A stretch of DNA of 64,000 bases from Romanomermis culicivorax. Its lineage: Eukaryota > Nematoda > Enoplea > Mermithida > Mermithidae. The position numbers and the translations under genes are program-made. This document shows positions 25,201-32,639 of this stretch, one piece after another. The notes beneath the pieces are model-generated. The model was not told where the DNA came from. It did not search any database and was given only the letters and a program-made list of their open reading frames with translations. Positions within the stretch are counted from its first letter, which is position 1. Each line of letters starts with the position of its first letter. The DNA lies in NCBI GenBank assembly GCA_963922205.1, contig CAWUHX010000100.1:620001-684000 (forward strand). Direction: 5' to 3'.

Positions 25201-25702
25201 GACTGCATCCACCTACATCGCCTAAGGTGCTTAGGGCCGTAGTGCCGTCCCACGAAGCGACTTGTCCCTCCTCGATGAAGAGGTTAGTCACTGTCTTGCA
25301 GACGTCGCTGCAGCACCATTCGTACATCACTTCCAATGTTTGGTTTGTGCTATAAAAGCCAGGGCGAATGCCGACAAGTTTTTGTGAACCAAACATCTTA
25401 GTGCGATGTGCTAGCGTGCATGCCGCAGGCGCTAAGTGCTGAGTGGTAATGACGTCTGCAGTGATGCCCCTAGAGCCGAAGAAACCAGTGTTGGTGCAGA
25501 CTTTGCGGGAGCGCAATGTGCATTTCCACGCTGTGGCTGTAATCGGGTCTGAGCTAGGGACATACACCGTAACATTCATGCGCCGCGGGCTCCATGAAGA
25601 TTGCGGTGGTTTACACTCTACACGCTGGGGTAACTCAAGTGGATGTCCGCTTCTTGAGAGACCGCAAAATTGATACTGAGCCGCCGGTGCTGACAAACTC
25701 AC
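19214..25702 (-). CDS. Env-like / protease / protease / RT / RNase H / integrase polyprotein
   Basis: 2162 codons without a stop. Residues 1-560 form an Env-like ectodomain with many Cys and about eight N-glycosylation sequons, then a membrane segment (about 524-556) and a basic tail. Protease 1 spans about 597-735 (DTG at 617-619, LILGLDFL at 702-709). An Arg/Ser-rich stretch covers about 755-800. Protease 2 spans about 931-1025 (DTG at 949-951, LVLGTNFL at 1016-1023). RT covers about 1225-1415 (VDFRGLN, FTTLDQANAYWSIPI, LPFGLCNAP, YLDD at 1370-1373). RNase H covers about 1505-1630 (TDAS, TELETLAVV, TDHTAVK). Integrase covers about 1770-2110 (HHCC finger; catalytic D1844, D1904, E1940; GPY at 2081-2083). 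An Env domain in front of pol in the same frame is abnormal. A signal-peptide-like leader lies just upstream in another frame. I took the first ATG; the true start is uncertain. Confidence 0.9.
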   Translation of the reverse strand: MSLSAPAAQYQFCGLSRSGHPLELPQRVECKPPQSSWSPRRMNVTVYVPSSDPITATAWKCTLRSRKVCTNTGFFGSRGITADVITTQHLAPAACTLAHRTKMFGSQKLVGIRPGFYSTNQTLEVMYEWCCSDVCKTVTNLFIEEGQVASWDGTTALSTLGDVGGCSPTAGQCTTLDGVIVWPAQNFTAQCHYHPKGNSLRPCQGTTSSSMIYRLPSRSRETPVSSNCAQKLRSTTVRTDQGLLLRIHGRYNMTQSLFRVATDSRPDPVNAKLNYLAQQIKESEINGFRFTWLELCSHAQRYLDLTWQLLRFDPTLGARAFLQRNDLTAEFTGDALTIWPCQKVNATYVYHSYRVGNVCYKYLPVQVGGTIYFATPGGPDLIKSSPIVLCHHHFTGIFRNRSGWFTESGAVHVSHIPLELFWKQRFNITHFEAPALFHDQLAMTPSNFAFFKQYVYKTEQIEAVLNRLVNFTAGLSLQPDAIYQAFAGVGTDIKASLEGVGLAANHVITGQQHTLAQGLHAVLSGPVQLIFNILITLTMLIGAGYLAYLGVSYYLSYRLRSKQVRFVSRFSPLGLYRKVQRWIGFHYVQNDVPSQLDRITPCFVVLLDTKETPAFLDTGCPRTIISPRLHKALAKESPKAVMAFQQHHDFNPLMSINGKAVHTILSGPYEIMLPGNRQPNTRIDVHLHVCKTTSPFWAPVDLILGLDFLEQFKNIMFDYQRNVCQLDVVELPLLLTTPEIDQIDPWWENTRALSRNSHRSGSRSRSRASSISRPHSRASSVASSRGSTRGSRASSRRASRHLSTLHGSGCPRPPPGTSPVTLEKGRYREPSDSDAPTSPVPNAPPLSDTEVESLGATQSPKDHSDLVLTVQDESTLLNDPEPSVGYALVGLLRRTGLPIPKRSGKTKHASGATTPDSGHVVTAFYPNDIRTPHIKVLLNNWVEAKALVDTGAVFSLLDHKLAAQLPNLSLSPTRARPIAANGSPIPLLGAAYITVTVADVSERIQVQIQENCSAELVLGTNFLGRFNCVSLNWEKSFLQFKESRIPCDGLIHSPPSERGALPLKDLVILEPRSMTRFTVPVPPIYTNVPEVAFFPKHLTGSQRHVYFAGSVSTVTNGHIPLQVVNPSTHSVVLYPHTTIGHVQMHSEPSRESPVDSDTVLDRQWVEANAVISPDISPRDRAALLDLLVAYADLYALDEKDTGSTDLVQHEISTGDARSVRRFPYRSSPKEKDLIMQEVKALQEKGIIRPSTSPWATNTVLVRKKNGSHRMCVDFRGLNEVTKKDVYPLPRIDDILDTLKGMKYFTTLDQANAYWSIPIAEADKEKTAFNTPIGLYEFNYLPFGLCNAPGTFQRLMDLLLTGIQWRTVLTYLDDILVFGNSHTQMLERLADVFARLRRGGMKLRLSKCKFSHSEVEYLGYRISQSGLEPDQAKLAAVQNLPIPQNAKDIKSFLGLVSYYRRFIPGCARLSEPLTKLLRKETTFQWSKPQQEAFDELRRLLTNPPILRHPDFSKSFILQTDASISGIGAVLSQLDEHGYDHPVAYASRGLTAAEKNYSITELETLAVVHFVKHFRPYLFQHEVVIQTDHTAVKAVLEKPNPSARIARWGLALAEFKLTIRPRKGQSNGNADALSRLPDPNSLTGQSIDDTLLYRPEGHVMMITDGAQHLARSRTLTDGVQHLARSSNSATITVGAERPVRSESYAEISVGAQHPDLFTAQLEDPELADIIRSLKPLGDQNDVRGYHLLDNVLQKWTGESNKIVIPKSMVTTIIRAHHDDILAGHLGAKRTARLIARRYHWPSLSRDVKSFCQRCDLCQRNKPARQKTTATLKPITITGPFHRVGVDCMGPMTTSEAGNRFIVVFIDYFTKWVEAFATPDITVHTIARLFVTQIVCRHGAPQILQSDRGTDFTSKLMTEITAICATKKIHSTAYHPMTNGEVERANQTLATRLRMYVHQGHTDWDEHLPYAVFAVNISMNESTGYSPFELMYGRTPMLPVDAALSFNPPAHIINVSSYDMEVKRHFTNALTLIQSRIEKAQEAYARSYDRKAHDVSYKVGDQVLKLRTSSKRGLTPKLLPIYDGPYLVTSVAYPNVTLRLEMDQEDTVHVNQLRLYVSPEQPSEAEDTPPTSQATDSAPLLYPSISRDFTPNLIDPHLDAEVPDP

Positions 25703-25812
25703 CCCCTAGAAACAGTGATGCTACCAAGGTCAATTTTATTGTCAAAAACAACTGTACAAACGTAATTTGTAAGTGTTCACTGAATTTCACAAATCTGGCC
25801 TGAGGGGCAGTG

Positions 25813-27090
25813 TCAGATTTCTTCTTCGTCGCTGTCGGACGAGATTGGTTCCTGGCCGGGGAAATCGAGGACCAATCCACCGCACGGGTGGATTTCCCGG
25901 AGGATACCGATTTTTGGCGACCGTGGGGCGACTGCCGTTGGGAACGGGGATTCCTCAACGATGCTGACATCTTCGTTAACCGGACATAAGGTCTCGTCGA
26001 CGGCCATGTGTTCGACGACGGGCGACTTGGTCGCGGCGGTCGGAGATGTCGTTTGGGCTGGTGCCGGCGATTTGACCTGGGCTGTTGCCGACGATGTATG
26101 TTGGGCTGTTGCCGGCGGTGTAGGATCATTTGCGGGTTCCTTGGCCGGGGGCGAGGGAAGCAGTAATGTCCATTTTCGTTGGCGATGTCGCGACAACAGG
26201 TGGTGCTGCTGCCGGTGATGTAGCGGCGGCAGCAGGCAGGAGGATCCGACTGGCCTGTTCGACTGCTCGGCGGACGGCATCGACTGAAGGCGAGGACGGC
26301 TCCCCGTCCAATAAGAACTTCTCGACGGGCGAGATGGTGATAGTCCCATTGGCAATGAACTCGAGTGCCCGTCGGGCGACGTCGGGTCGTAAGAGGCGCA
26401 TTGAGACAGGTGCTGCAAGCACGACGTCGGCGGCCGTGAGCGCTTCGACATTCGATGGCTCGTTGAGGAGAGTCCACGGCAAATGCGGGTATTTCTTGGC
26501 CAGGTCGACTGACCAGATGGCCAACATCGCGTCTTGGACGGGCGATGGCGCTGTGAACAAGAAATCGATAGAGTCGTGGACTGAGATAGATTCCTGGTTC
26601 CTACTCTAGGATCACCTGAAGAAGAAGGTAGTATACCTGACAAATTCATGGGCTCGACCTGGTCGAGGACTTCCGTAGCCGAATCCGTGGGGATCGAAGG
26701 CGGTGGTCCTGGAGGGACGATGCGGGCCGGTGGCGCCGAAGACGTCGTATTGGCGGCTGGAGCTGGCTCGGCAGTCTTAATTTTAGGAATGTGATACGAT
26801 GCGAGGATGTTAGCGTGGCCAACAAACTGCGGTGTCGTCGAGGGGTCCAGGGTGACCGGCATCGCATACTTTGGTGGTGGTGGTGGCAGCGGTATGTCCG
26901 ATACGTTTATCGGTACGGGTACCTGGGCTGCTTGGACCACTGAAAATCCAATACTGATTACGCAGACAGGATAACATTGTTGTGAAGAATCTGTCAGGTG
27001 TTCAGCAAGTGCCTCATCATCCAGGTCGAGAGGATCTGGATGAGGAGGGCCATCGGTAGCCCCAACGGCGTTGTTGCGGGCGTATGGGCT
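25813..27090 (-). pseudogene. Gag continuation, Pro/Ala-rich, frames broken
   Basis: After the zinc-knuckle region the coding frame shifts by one near 27030-27090. It continues through HPDPLDLDDEALAEHL into a proline-rich stretch (DIPLPPPPPKYAMPV near 26890). A second shift near 26570 leads to a helical segment ([35 protein letters not shown]). A third near 26150 returns to the earlier frame and ends in an acidic tail (SSDSDEEEI) at 25813. Two of the shifts compensate each other, which fits small indels or sequencing errors. The role within Gag is unknown; I recognise no Pfam-like domain. Confidence 0.6.
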
Positions 27091-27775
27091 GCCGATATTG
27101 GTTTCCTATCCCGTTGGGAGGGTGATAACCATTTCTTTGATGATACACATTTGTCCCCTGGGAGGAATAACCAGTATCTTGGTAGACATTCTCACCCGTG
27201 TTTGCCGGATTGCGCTGCGGACAGGCAGTTGATCGGTGCACTCGCACTTGACGACAATGAGGGCATGGCCTATCACATCGGTCCGTGGGGTGGGCACGTG
27301 TACGGCAAAAATAACAGCGACCACCGTTAGCGGCGTTGTTACCGGGAGCGGCACCGGTGGGACGCTGGGCCCGGCAGTCGGCGTCGCTATGTGTACACAG
27401 TCCGTGGAAGGAGCACGTTTGAAGGTGTGCTCCCGACGAGCGTCGCCCGGCGGACTGATTTGGTGTCGACGGCTGTGGAGGCGGCGTCTGTTGGATTGGC
27501 GTGGGTGCACGTTGCTGGGCCGTGAGCTTTGCTATGTGGGCCGTGAGCCTGGCCATTTCCTGTTTCAAGCGGCGAACCTCATCGGCGGAGGATGACGACG
27601 TTGGAGCGTTGCTCTGACGACCGTTTGCGCTTCTGTTAGGCGTTTCGGGATTATATTCGGCGTGTTTAGGTTCTGAAGAGAAAACGGCGTTAGATGGAGC
27701 AGTGTACCGGATCTCGTCCCGAAAGATTTGGGATTCTGCGTAACAGGCTGCCTTGAGTGTCTCTTCAAGAGTCGT
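27017..27775 (-). CDS. Gag C-terminal fragment with zinc knuckles
   Basis: Open frame entering from the N gap. After a coiled-coil-like stretch (EVRRLKQEMARLTAHIAKL near 27560) and a Pro/Gln-rich linker come Cys/His clusters: CSFHGLCTHSDADC near 27400, then CYFCRTRAHPTDRC and CPHCRQVRVHRSTACP near 27290-27190. These are CCHC-like nucleocapsid knuckles that bind the genomic RNA in related elements. The C-terminus is Gln/Tyr/Arg-rich. The N-terminal capsid part is lost in the gap. Confidence 0.8.
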   Translation of the reverse strand, partial: TTLEETLKAACYAESQIFRDEIRYTAPSNAVFSSEPKHAEYNPETPNRSANGRQSNAPTSSSSADEVRRLKQEMARLTAHIAKLTAQQRAPTPIQQTPPPQPSTPNQSAGRRSSGAHLQTCSFHGLCTHSDADCRAQRPTGAAPGNNAANGGRCYFCRTRAHPTDRCDRPCPHCRQVRVHRSTACPQRNPANTGENVYQDTGYSSQGTNVYHQRNGYHPPNGIGNQYRQPIRPQQRRWGYRWPSSSRSSRPG

Positions 27776-27875
27776 NNNNNNNNNNNNNNNNNNNNNNNNN
27801 NNNNNNNNNNNNNNNNNNNNNNNNNNNNNNNNNNNNNNNNNNNNNNNNNNNNNNNNNNNNNNNNNNNNNNNNNNN
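27776..27875. other. Assembly gap, exactly 100 N
   Basis: A run of 100 undetermined bases, the usual placeholder for a gap of unknown size. The retroelement enters on the left, while unrelated AT-rich MITE sequence begins on the right. Confidence 0.98.
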
Positions 27876-27891
27876 CACACTCTATCAGATT

Positions 27892-27916
27892 AAGCAGTGG
27901 TATCAACGCAGAGTAC
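27892..27916 (+). other. cDNA-cloning (SMART-type) primer sequence
   Basis: The 25 bases starting AAGCAGTGGTATCAACGCAG match, as I know it, the common SMART template-switching/PCR primer used for full-length cDNA libraries. They sit 17 bases after the N gap. This is vector or adaptor sequence, not genome. Confidence 0.93.
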
Positions 27917-28274
27917 TACAGGGTTGGCCAAGTTGGGGGGGGGGTCCCCCCAGGGTTGCAAAAACCAAACTTTTAAAATTTTGGTTTTTTAGTGGTTTTT
28001 TATGGTTTTTTAATGGTTTTTTTGGTTTTTCTATGGTTTTTTAGTGGTTTTTCCTGGTTAAATTCTTTAGAATGTTTGGTACATCAAAACAACTATGGAA
28101 AAAACTGCTGGAAGCTCACTGTATCATCTAAAACTAGTTAGGGAGCCTTAAAATGGCAGCTAGAAGTATTAATCTTATCGGAAGTGTCATTATTTTATGC
28201 TATAGGAAATCCCTATTATAGCAATAGAAATACAGTAAAAGTGGGCACATAAGAGAGGAACCATGAGTGAAGAA

Positions 28275-29756
28275 TAGGGATCGGCCGAGGGCTCGGCCTC
28301 GGCCTCGGCCTCGGCCGAGGATTGGTACCCTCGGCCACCCTCGGCCTCGGCCGAGGGTGTCGATCAAAAATGGCCGAGGCCGAGGATTATTTGCAACTCT
28401 AAAGCAAGTAGGATATTTTTGATGTAAAATGTTTACTGCATCAAAGCACTGTTTTTTTTCCACATTTGCACTATAATGTGGAAAAAAAAATCTGGAATGT
28501 GGAAAAAATTTTTGAGGTCTTTCCACAAATGTGGAAGAAAAATTTGGGGTTTTCATATTGAAAAGATGCATTTTGGTGCATTTTAGGAGGTCCAAATCCC
28601 TAAATTTTCCGGCGCTTCGCGCCGGTTATAACTTTAATAATCATCATTATTCATTAAGTAGCTCAGGCGCGGCTTTTATCATGTCTACTTTCATTTATCA
28701 CTTAATCTATAATAGTTTTCATCATCTTAAACGTAGTATCTCATGTTTTAATTGGTTATCTTCAACATTTTATCATAATATTTAATGAAGATTCGCATTT
28801 TTTCTTTTTGAGAAAGATGAATACACGTCAAGTCTCTAGGATTTATGATGCGATTATTTCTTTGCTAACGTAAAATCAATTCAAAAGCTTCTTGGAAATA
28901 TCTTTCGGAAAGTTATACTTTTCTTACTCATATATTTTCGACCAAGTTCATGAGAGTTTACAAATAAATTACAGATTTTAAAATTTTTCAAGTAAAATTC
29001 TAGAAATTACGACTCTTGAACACTAAATTGGAATCTAATTCTTGAAATAATGTTCGGAAAAATGATTTTCCAGCATCCCAGAATGTCAATATACCCAAAA
29101 AAATTTCCGGCGCTTTGCGCCGGAAAGTACCATCTTTTTTGGGCTTTCACTTGTCATCATAGAGGACTTGACCATTGATTTCTTGTGCAATTCAAGTCAA
29201 TTATGCTCTTGGATAGTTTGCTAGAAAAATTGTTCAACAACGCTTGTAGATTAGGCTTTTAGGTCGAACATTTCAATTTCTTCTCTAATTTTAATGAATT
29301 AACTTCTCTAAATACACCGGAAGGCTTGAAAAAGCCCAAAAACAGTGCGATAAAGCGTCTGTGAGCATTTTTAAGCCAAAAAACGGATTTTAAGACGAAA
29401 AAAAATTTTTTCCACATGTGGAAAAAAAATTTGACCCCTTTCCACATTTGTGGAAAAAAGTTCGTGGAAAAAAAACAGTGCATCAAAGTGACGGGTTGAC
29501 TCCATAAATTCTACAAAATTTGCATAGAAGACATCTTTGCGTTAATTTACCTATTTAGTGTTACACTTTTACAATAAATTTTTTACAATAAATTTTTTTA
29601 TGTTTTGAATTACTTGATGAAGATCATAAAGGCAAGAGTAAAGAAGTCTCTTATTAGTATTACCAGTGACCAGTGTATTAATATAATATCATGTTTAAAA
29701 AATCCTCGGCCTCGGCCGAGGCCGAGGCTTTTTATTTTACCCTCGGCCGATCCCTA
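28275..29756. mobile_element. GGCCGAGG element, filled copy
   Basis: Termini TAGGGATCGGCCGAGG at 28275 and the inverse, ending CGGCCGATCCCTA, at 29756, with heptamer-like CTCGGCC arrays next to each end. The interior (GTCGATCAAAAATGGCCGAG, then GGATTATTTGCAACTC) recurs at 51258-51827. That copy lacks the 1034-bp insertion present here at 28447-29480. No transposase. No matching target duplication found at the outer ends. Confidence 0.8.
28447..29480. mobile_element. hAT-like MITE, TTCCACAT-word type, 8-bp TSD
   Basis: 1034 bp with 17-bp perfect ends CACTGTTTTTTTTCCAC. It is flanked by the 8-bp duplication CATCAAAG (28439-28446 and 29481-29488). The unoccupied site is visible at 51380-51387, which proves the boundaries. 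Inside are paired TTCCACA...TGTGGAA words near both ends and two GC hairpins (28609-28625 and 29107-29123). No transposase. An 8-bp duplication and CA-starting ends fit the hAT superfamily. Confidence 0.9.
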
Positions 29757-30699
29757 ATCAAAACTCAAAAGAAATCAACTACAGAATTGTATCAATGCAT
29801 CACATATATACATATGCACAGAAAAGTTGAAATGACACAATTTTTAAGTAACCGTTTTCGATAAGATGGTTTTAAATTGATAGATTATTACATATGTTAT
29901 TAATATTACAAACTGCAGTTGAAGGTCACACATAGACATTTCAGATGTTTCCAAATTTTTGATTTTCAATCCTGTCTGCGAGCTATAACTACAGCAAATG
30001 GGTCTTATTATTATTCTCGTTTGCATGATAGATACATATTTTTGTAAGACTATTTTTACTCAGCGACGTCAAGTCACATAAAAATGAGCCACTCAAAAGC
30101 TCTTCTCTTTGTCAACCTACAGTATGCTTAACTGATCTGTATAAAATTTGATTATTGTTGTCTCATTTATATTTTGAAATTTCGAGCCAAGAAAATTAAA
30201 AAGGTTACTGTAACAATAGATTCAGGATATTAAACTCAATCAAATTCTATAACATTTTGATGATGATATGGATCAATGGATGTCACCCCGTATGGTCGAA
30301 GTACACTCCACGAAAGATTTAGCATCTACTTTTTTGTGAGCAAATTATAGCAAAATTGACTCATGTACTAAATGTGTGCTTGCAAGATGGATGCAAAGGA
30401 TATCGATTAATTTATATTACATCTTTTGAGAACAAAATGTAGCATAAAAATACCACTTTTTTCTACTTTGTAGTGAAGTCAATTCAACTAAATTAATTGT
30501 TTTGTTGATTTAGATAGACACCAAAACATGCCTAGAAGATCGACTAATGTGAAAAAACAGTTTCCCAATGATTTTGGAAAAAAACCAAAAAAACAGGGAT
30601 TTTCCAATTTTTTGGTTTTTTTAAAAAACCAAAAACCAAAAAACCAAAGCCTTGCCAACCCTGGTCCCCCCAATCCCCCTCCCCAAGTACAGGTATGCT

Positions 30700-31120
30700 T
30701 ACAGGTATGCCTGTATTATTGATATTTCTTGTATATTTCTTTGCATTTAATAAATTTCTTTTCTTCTTTTCTTTCAAGTTTAATATAAGATACTTTCACC
30801 GCATTCATTTGCATAAAAATCGTGCTTGCTCTATTTTCTCTAACCACGTCAGCGAGATAAGAAAAACTGATCTAAAAAACGGTTTCTGCGATCCGAAAAG
30901 AAATTGAATGCTTCGAAAATTCAGATATTTTTATAGACTTTTTGTCATGAAGTTTTCCTTTACTTTTCGGCCTCCTTTCCTAACAACTATATTAAAGATT
31001 AAATTAGGATGTCTTGTCTTAATTGTTTTCTCCTGAAAAAAGTTCGAAAGTCGCTTCACGTAGACTTTTGGTTTTCGCTCGCGTTCGAGACAAAGGAAAG
31101 TATTCAATATTAAACCCATT
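30700..31120. other. No recognised gene
   Basis: AT-rich DNA containing parts of the dispersed MITE families, for example a segment at 30830-30905 with AGCGAGATAAGAAAAACTG. No coding frame is supported. Confidence 0.4.
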
Positions 31121-31127
31121 GAATCGG

Positions 31128-31303
31128 CGCGAAGCGCTGAGAAAATTTTGCGTTTTCAGCCCTTAAAATGACTAAAAATCAAGGAAATTTAGCTTTGGAC
31201 GAGTCAAAAAATTTGTGCCAATTGGCACAAACGCTCAAAATTTTTTGTGCCATTCCAAATTTTTGTGTGCCTAAAACCATGTTTTGGTACGGAAAAAACA
31301 CTG
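31128..31303. repeat. GTGCCA-word MITE fragment
   Basis: GC hairpin CGGCGCGAAGCGCTG (about 31126), the palindrome GTGCCAATTGGCAC (31215-31228), further GTGCC words and an end AAAAAACACTG at about 31303. The order is the same as at 58498-58675, where the element is delimited by a target duplication. The left end here is not resolved. Confidence 0.6.
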
Positions 31304-31399
31304 AAAAAAACAAAAACATCCGTCATCATTTTGATTGGTGGAAAAATTTCATACCTTCAATTTAATTGGTCGAAAAGTTGTAGTCTACTCACTCCTTCC

Positions 31400-31520
31400 T
31401 AACCGTGAGTCCAAGCCTAAGTTCAGGCCTTAGCCTAAGCCTGAACCTAAGACTAAACCTAATCCTAAGCCTAAGCCTATGCGTAAACCTAAGCCTAAGC
31501 CTGAGTCTAAGCCCAAGCCA
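31400..31520. repeat. Degenerate interstitial telomere-like repeats (GCCTAA)n
   Basis: About fifteen hexamers of GCCTAA type with variants, for example AACCTAAGCCTAAGCCTGAG. The complement TTAGGC is the usual nematode telomere repeat. A shorter TTAGGCTTAGGCTTAGGG occurs in the other orientation at about 32213 and again at about 58206. Long open frames here encode Leu/Arg repeats and are artefacts. Confidence 0.75.
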
Positions 31521-32280
31521 GAAAATTTGCCAGAAATAACTGTAAAAATCGGTAAATTTTTTCGACCAATCAAAGTGATGACAGATCTCGCTTCGCAATG
31601 CTTTCTTTCGCTTCATGGTTTTTTTCCTCAATCGACTATTGGGGAATTTTTTTTTTGAATTGAGGAAAATTTTTTTGTACTTAGGCACCAATTTGAAGAA
31701 AAATTTTTTGATGGTTTTCTTTTCGGAGATGCATTTTACGCGTTATAAAATTAAAAATTGTTGAAATTTTCTGGCTCTCCGCGCCGGATTTTAATTATTT
31801 AATAATTTTTTTAATTCCAATGCGCGGTTAGGAAATTTCATACTAGCTAATGATTATAGCTTTTAATTATCAATATATTATGGATAAATGTTTGATCCTG
31901 TGTCGTTTTTTGAGAATTTGACGAAAAGCAAGATTTTTCTCGACTATTTTGCCAAAGTGTTTTTTGCGATCTTTAAAAAGACTTTGACATTTGTGTGATT
32001 AGAACATTTTGAGTCCAAGTGGGAATTCTTGCTGGTTGAAGAATAAAAATTCTTGATTGCTTTTCTAGTTTTTGTTTTGAATTGGACTAAATTTTATAAG
32101 TCGATTCGCGGCCTTCAGCCTAATTATTTTACATATGTGAGTTGTTTGTTAATTTTGAGTACGGATTTCTGTGACTAGTGAGTAGAAATTTATTTTTCTT
32201 TTAAAATTTTCCTTAGGCTTAGGCTTAGGGTACAACAGCTGCGCCTGTCTTAAACGAATATAGTGTTTATACTTTCTGGT

Positions 32281-32498
32281 GAATTTGTGTAGTGGTAAAC
32301 GCCACATAGGCTGGCGGACCAGGTTCGATTCTTGAAGTAGGTAGGATTTTTCTGTGGTGCCAAAGAGTATGTGACATGTGTGCAGATTTTATGCAAATGA
32401 TTTCCTGAATGCCATGAGTCCCTGGATTTTCGAACTGATCTGGATAGGCGGCATCAAGGAGTCTGAAAATGCCAGTTTGGACCATAATTAGGAAGGGA
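32281..32498 (+). mobile_element. tRNA-derived SINE, copy 1
   Basis: The head contains a polymerase III A-box-like stretch (TGTGTAGTGGTAAACGC) and, about 30 bp on, a B box GGTTCGATTCT (10 of 11 matches to consensus). A tail of about 160 bp without tRNA character follows. The same unit is present in reverse at 40372-40597. The anticodon arm does not form a normal cloverleaf, so this is a SINE head and not a working tRNA gene. Confidence 0.75.
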
Positions 32499-32639
32499 AC
32501 CGACTTTAAAAAATTCCCTTTAGCCTGCCCGACTGACAATTCATTGAATTCACTGAAAAATTCTTCTGTCTAGGAAATAAAAGTTAAAAAGGCTCATTCT
32601 CAAGCGTTCTAGAACTATGAATATCCTAGAAACATTTTC

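Larger units (their letters stand above)
17236..27775 (-). mobile_element. Gypsy-type (Metaviridae) LTR retrotransposon with Env-like domain, 5' end missing
   Basis: Minus-strand order: gag C-terminus with zinc knuckles (27775 to about 27017), Pro/Ala-rich continuation (to 25813), then one ORF (25702-19214) with Env-like, two proteases, RT, RNase H and integrase, then noncoding DNA and one LTR (18694-17236). The 5' LTR, primer-binding site and start of gag are absent because the sequence runs into a 100-N gap at 27776. The GC content is well above that of the rest of the window. The pol order RT-RNase H-integrase with a GPY/F module places it in the Gypsy group. The long uninterrupted ORF suggests a young insertion, but frame changes before it would block full expression of this copy unless they are assembly errors. 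Confidence 0.9.
27917..30699. mobile_element. TTGGTTTTTT/CAGGGTTGG element, host of a nested insertion
   Basis: Inverted arms: left 27917-28060 (ACAGGGTTGGCCAAGTTGGG, then repeated TGGTTTTTT words) and right about 30545-30699 (AAAAAACCAAAAAACCAAA, then TTGCCAACCCTGG and CCCCAAGTACAGGTATG). The right tip CAGGTATG matches the CATACCTG ends of the family seen complete at 57636-57863. The left tip is cut off at the primer/gap junction, so the true left end and target duplication are not visible. The element at 28275-29756 lies inside it. Confidence 0.55.

Noticed and set aside
19349..25673. Several plus-strand ORFs of 60-135 codons across the retroelement
   Set aside because: They are antisense to well-supported RT, integrase, protease and Env-like coding sequence and show no family signal.
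31389..31691. 100-codon minus-strand ORF with Leu-Arg repeats
   Set aside because: It is the translation of the telomere-like hexamer repeats.
32281..32355. A functional tRNA gene
   Set aside because: A and B boxes are present, but no acceptor stem or regular anticodon arm can be drawn, and a second copy has the same non-tRNA tail.
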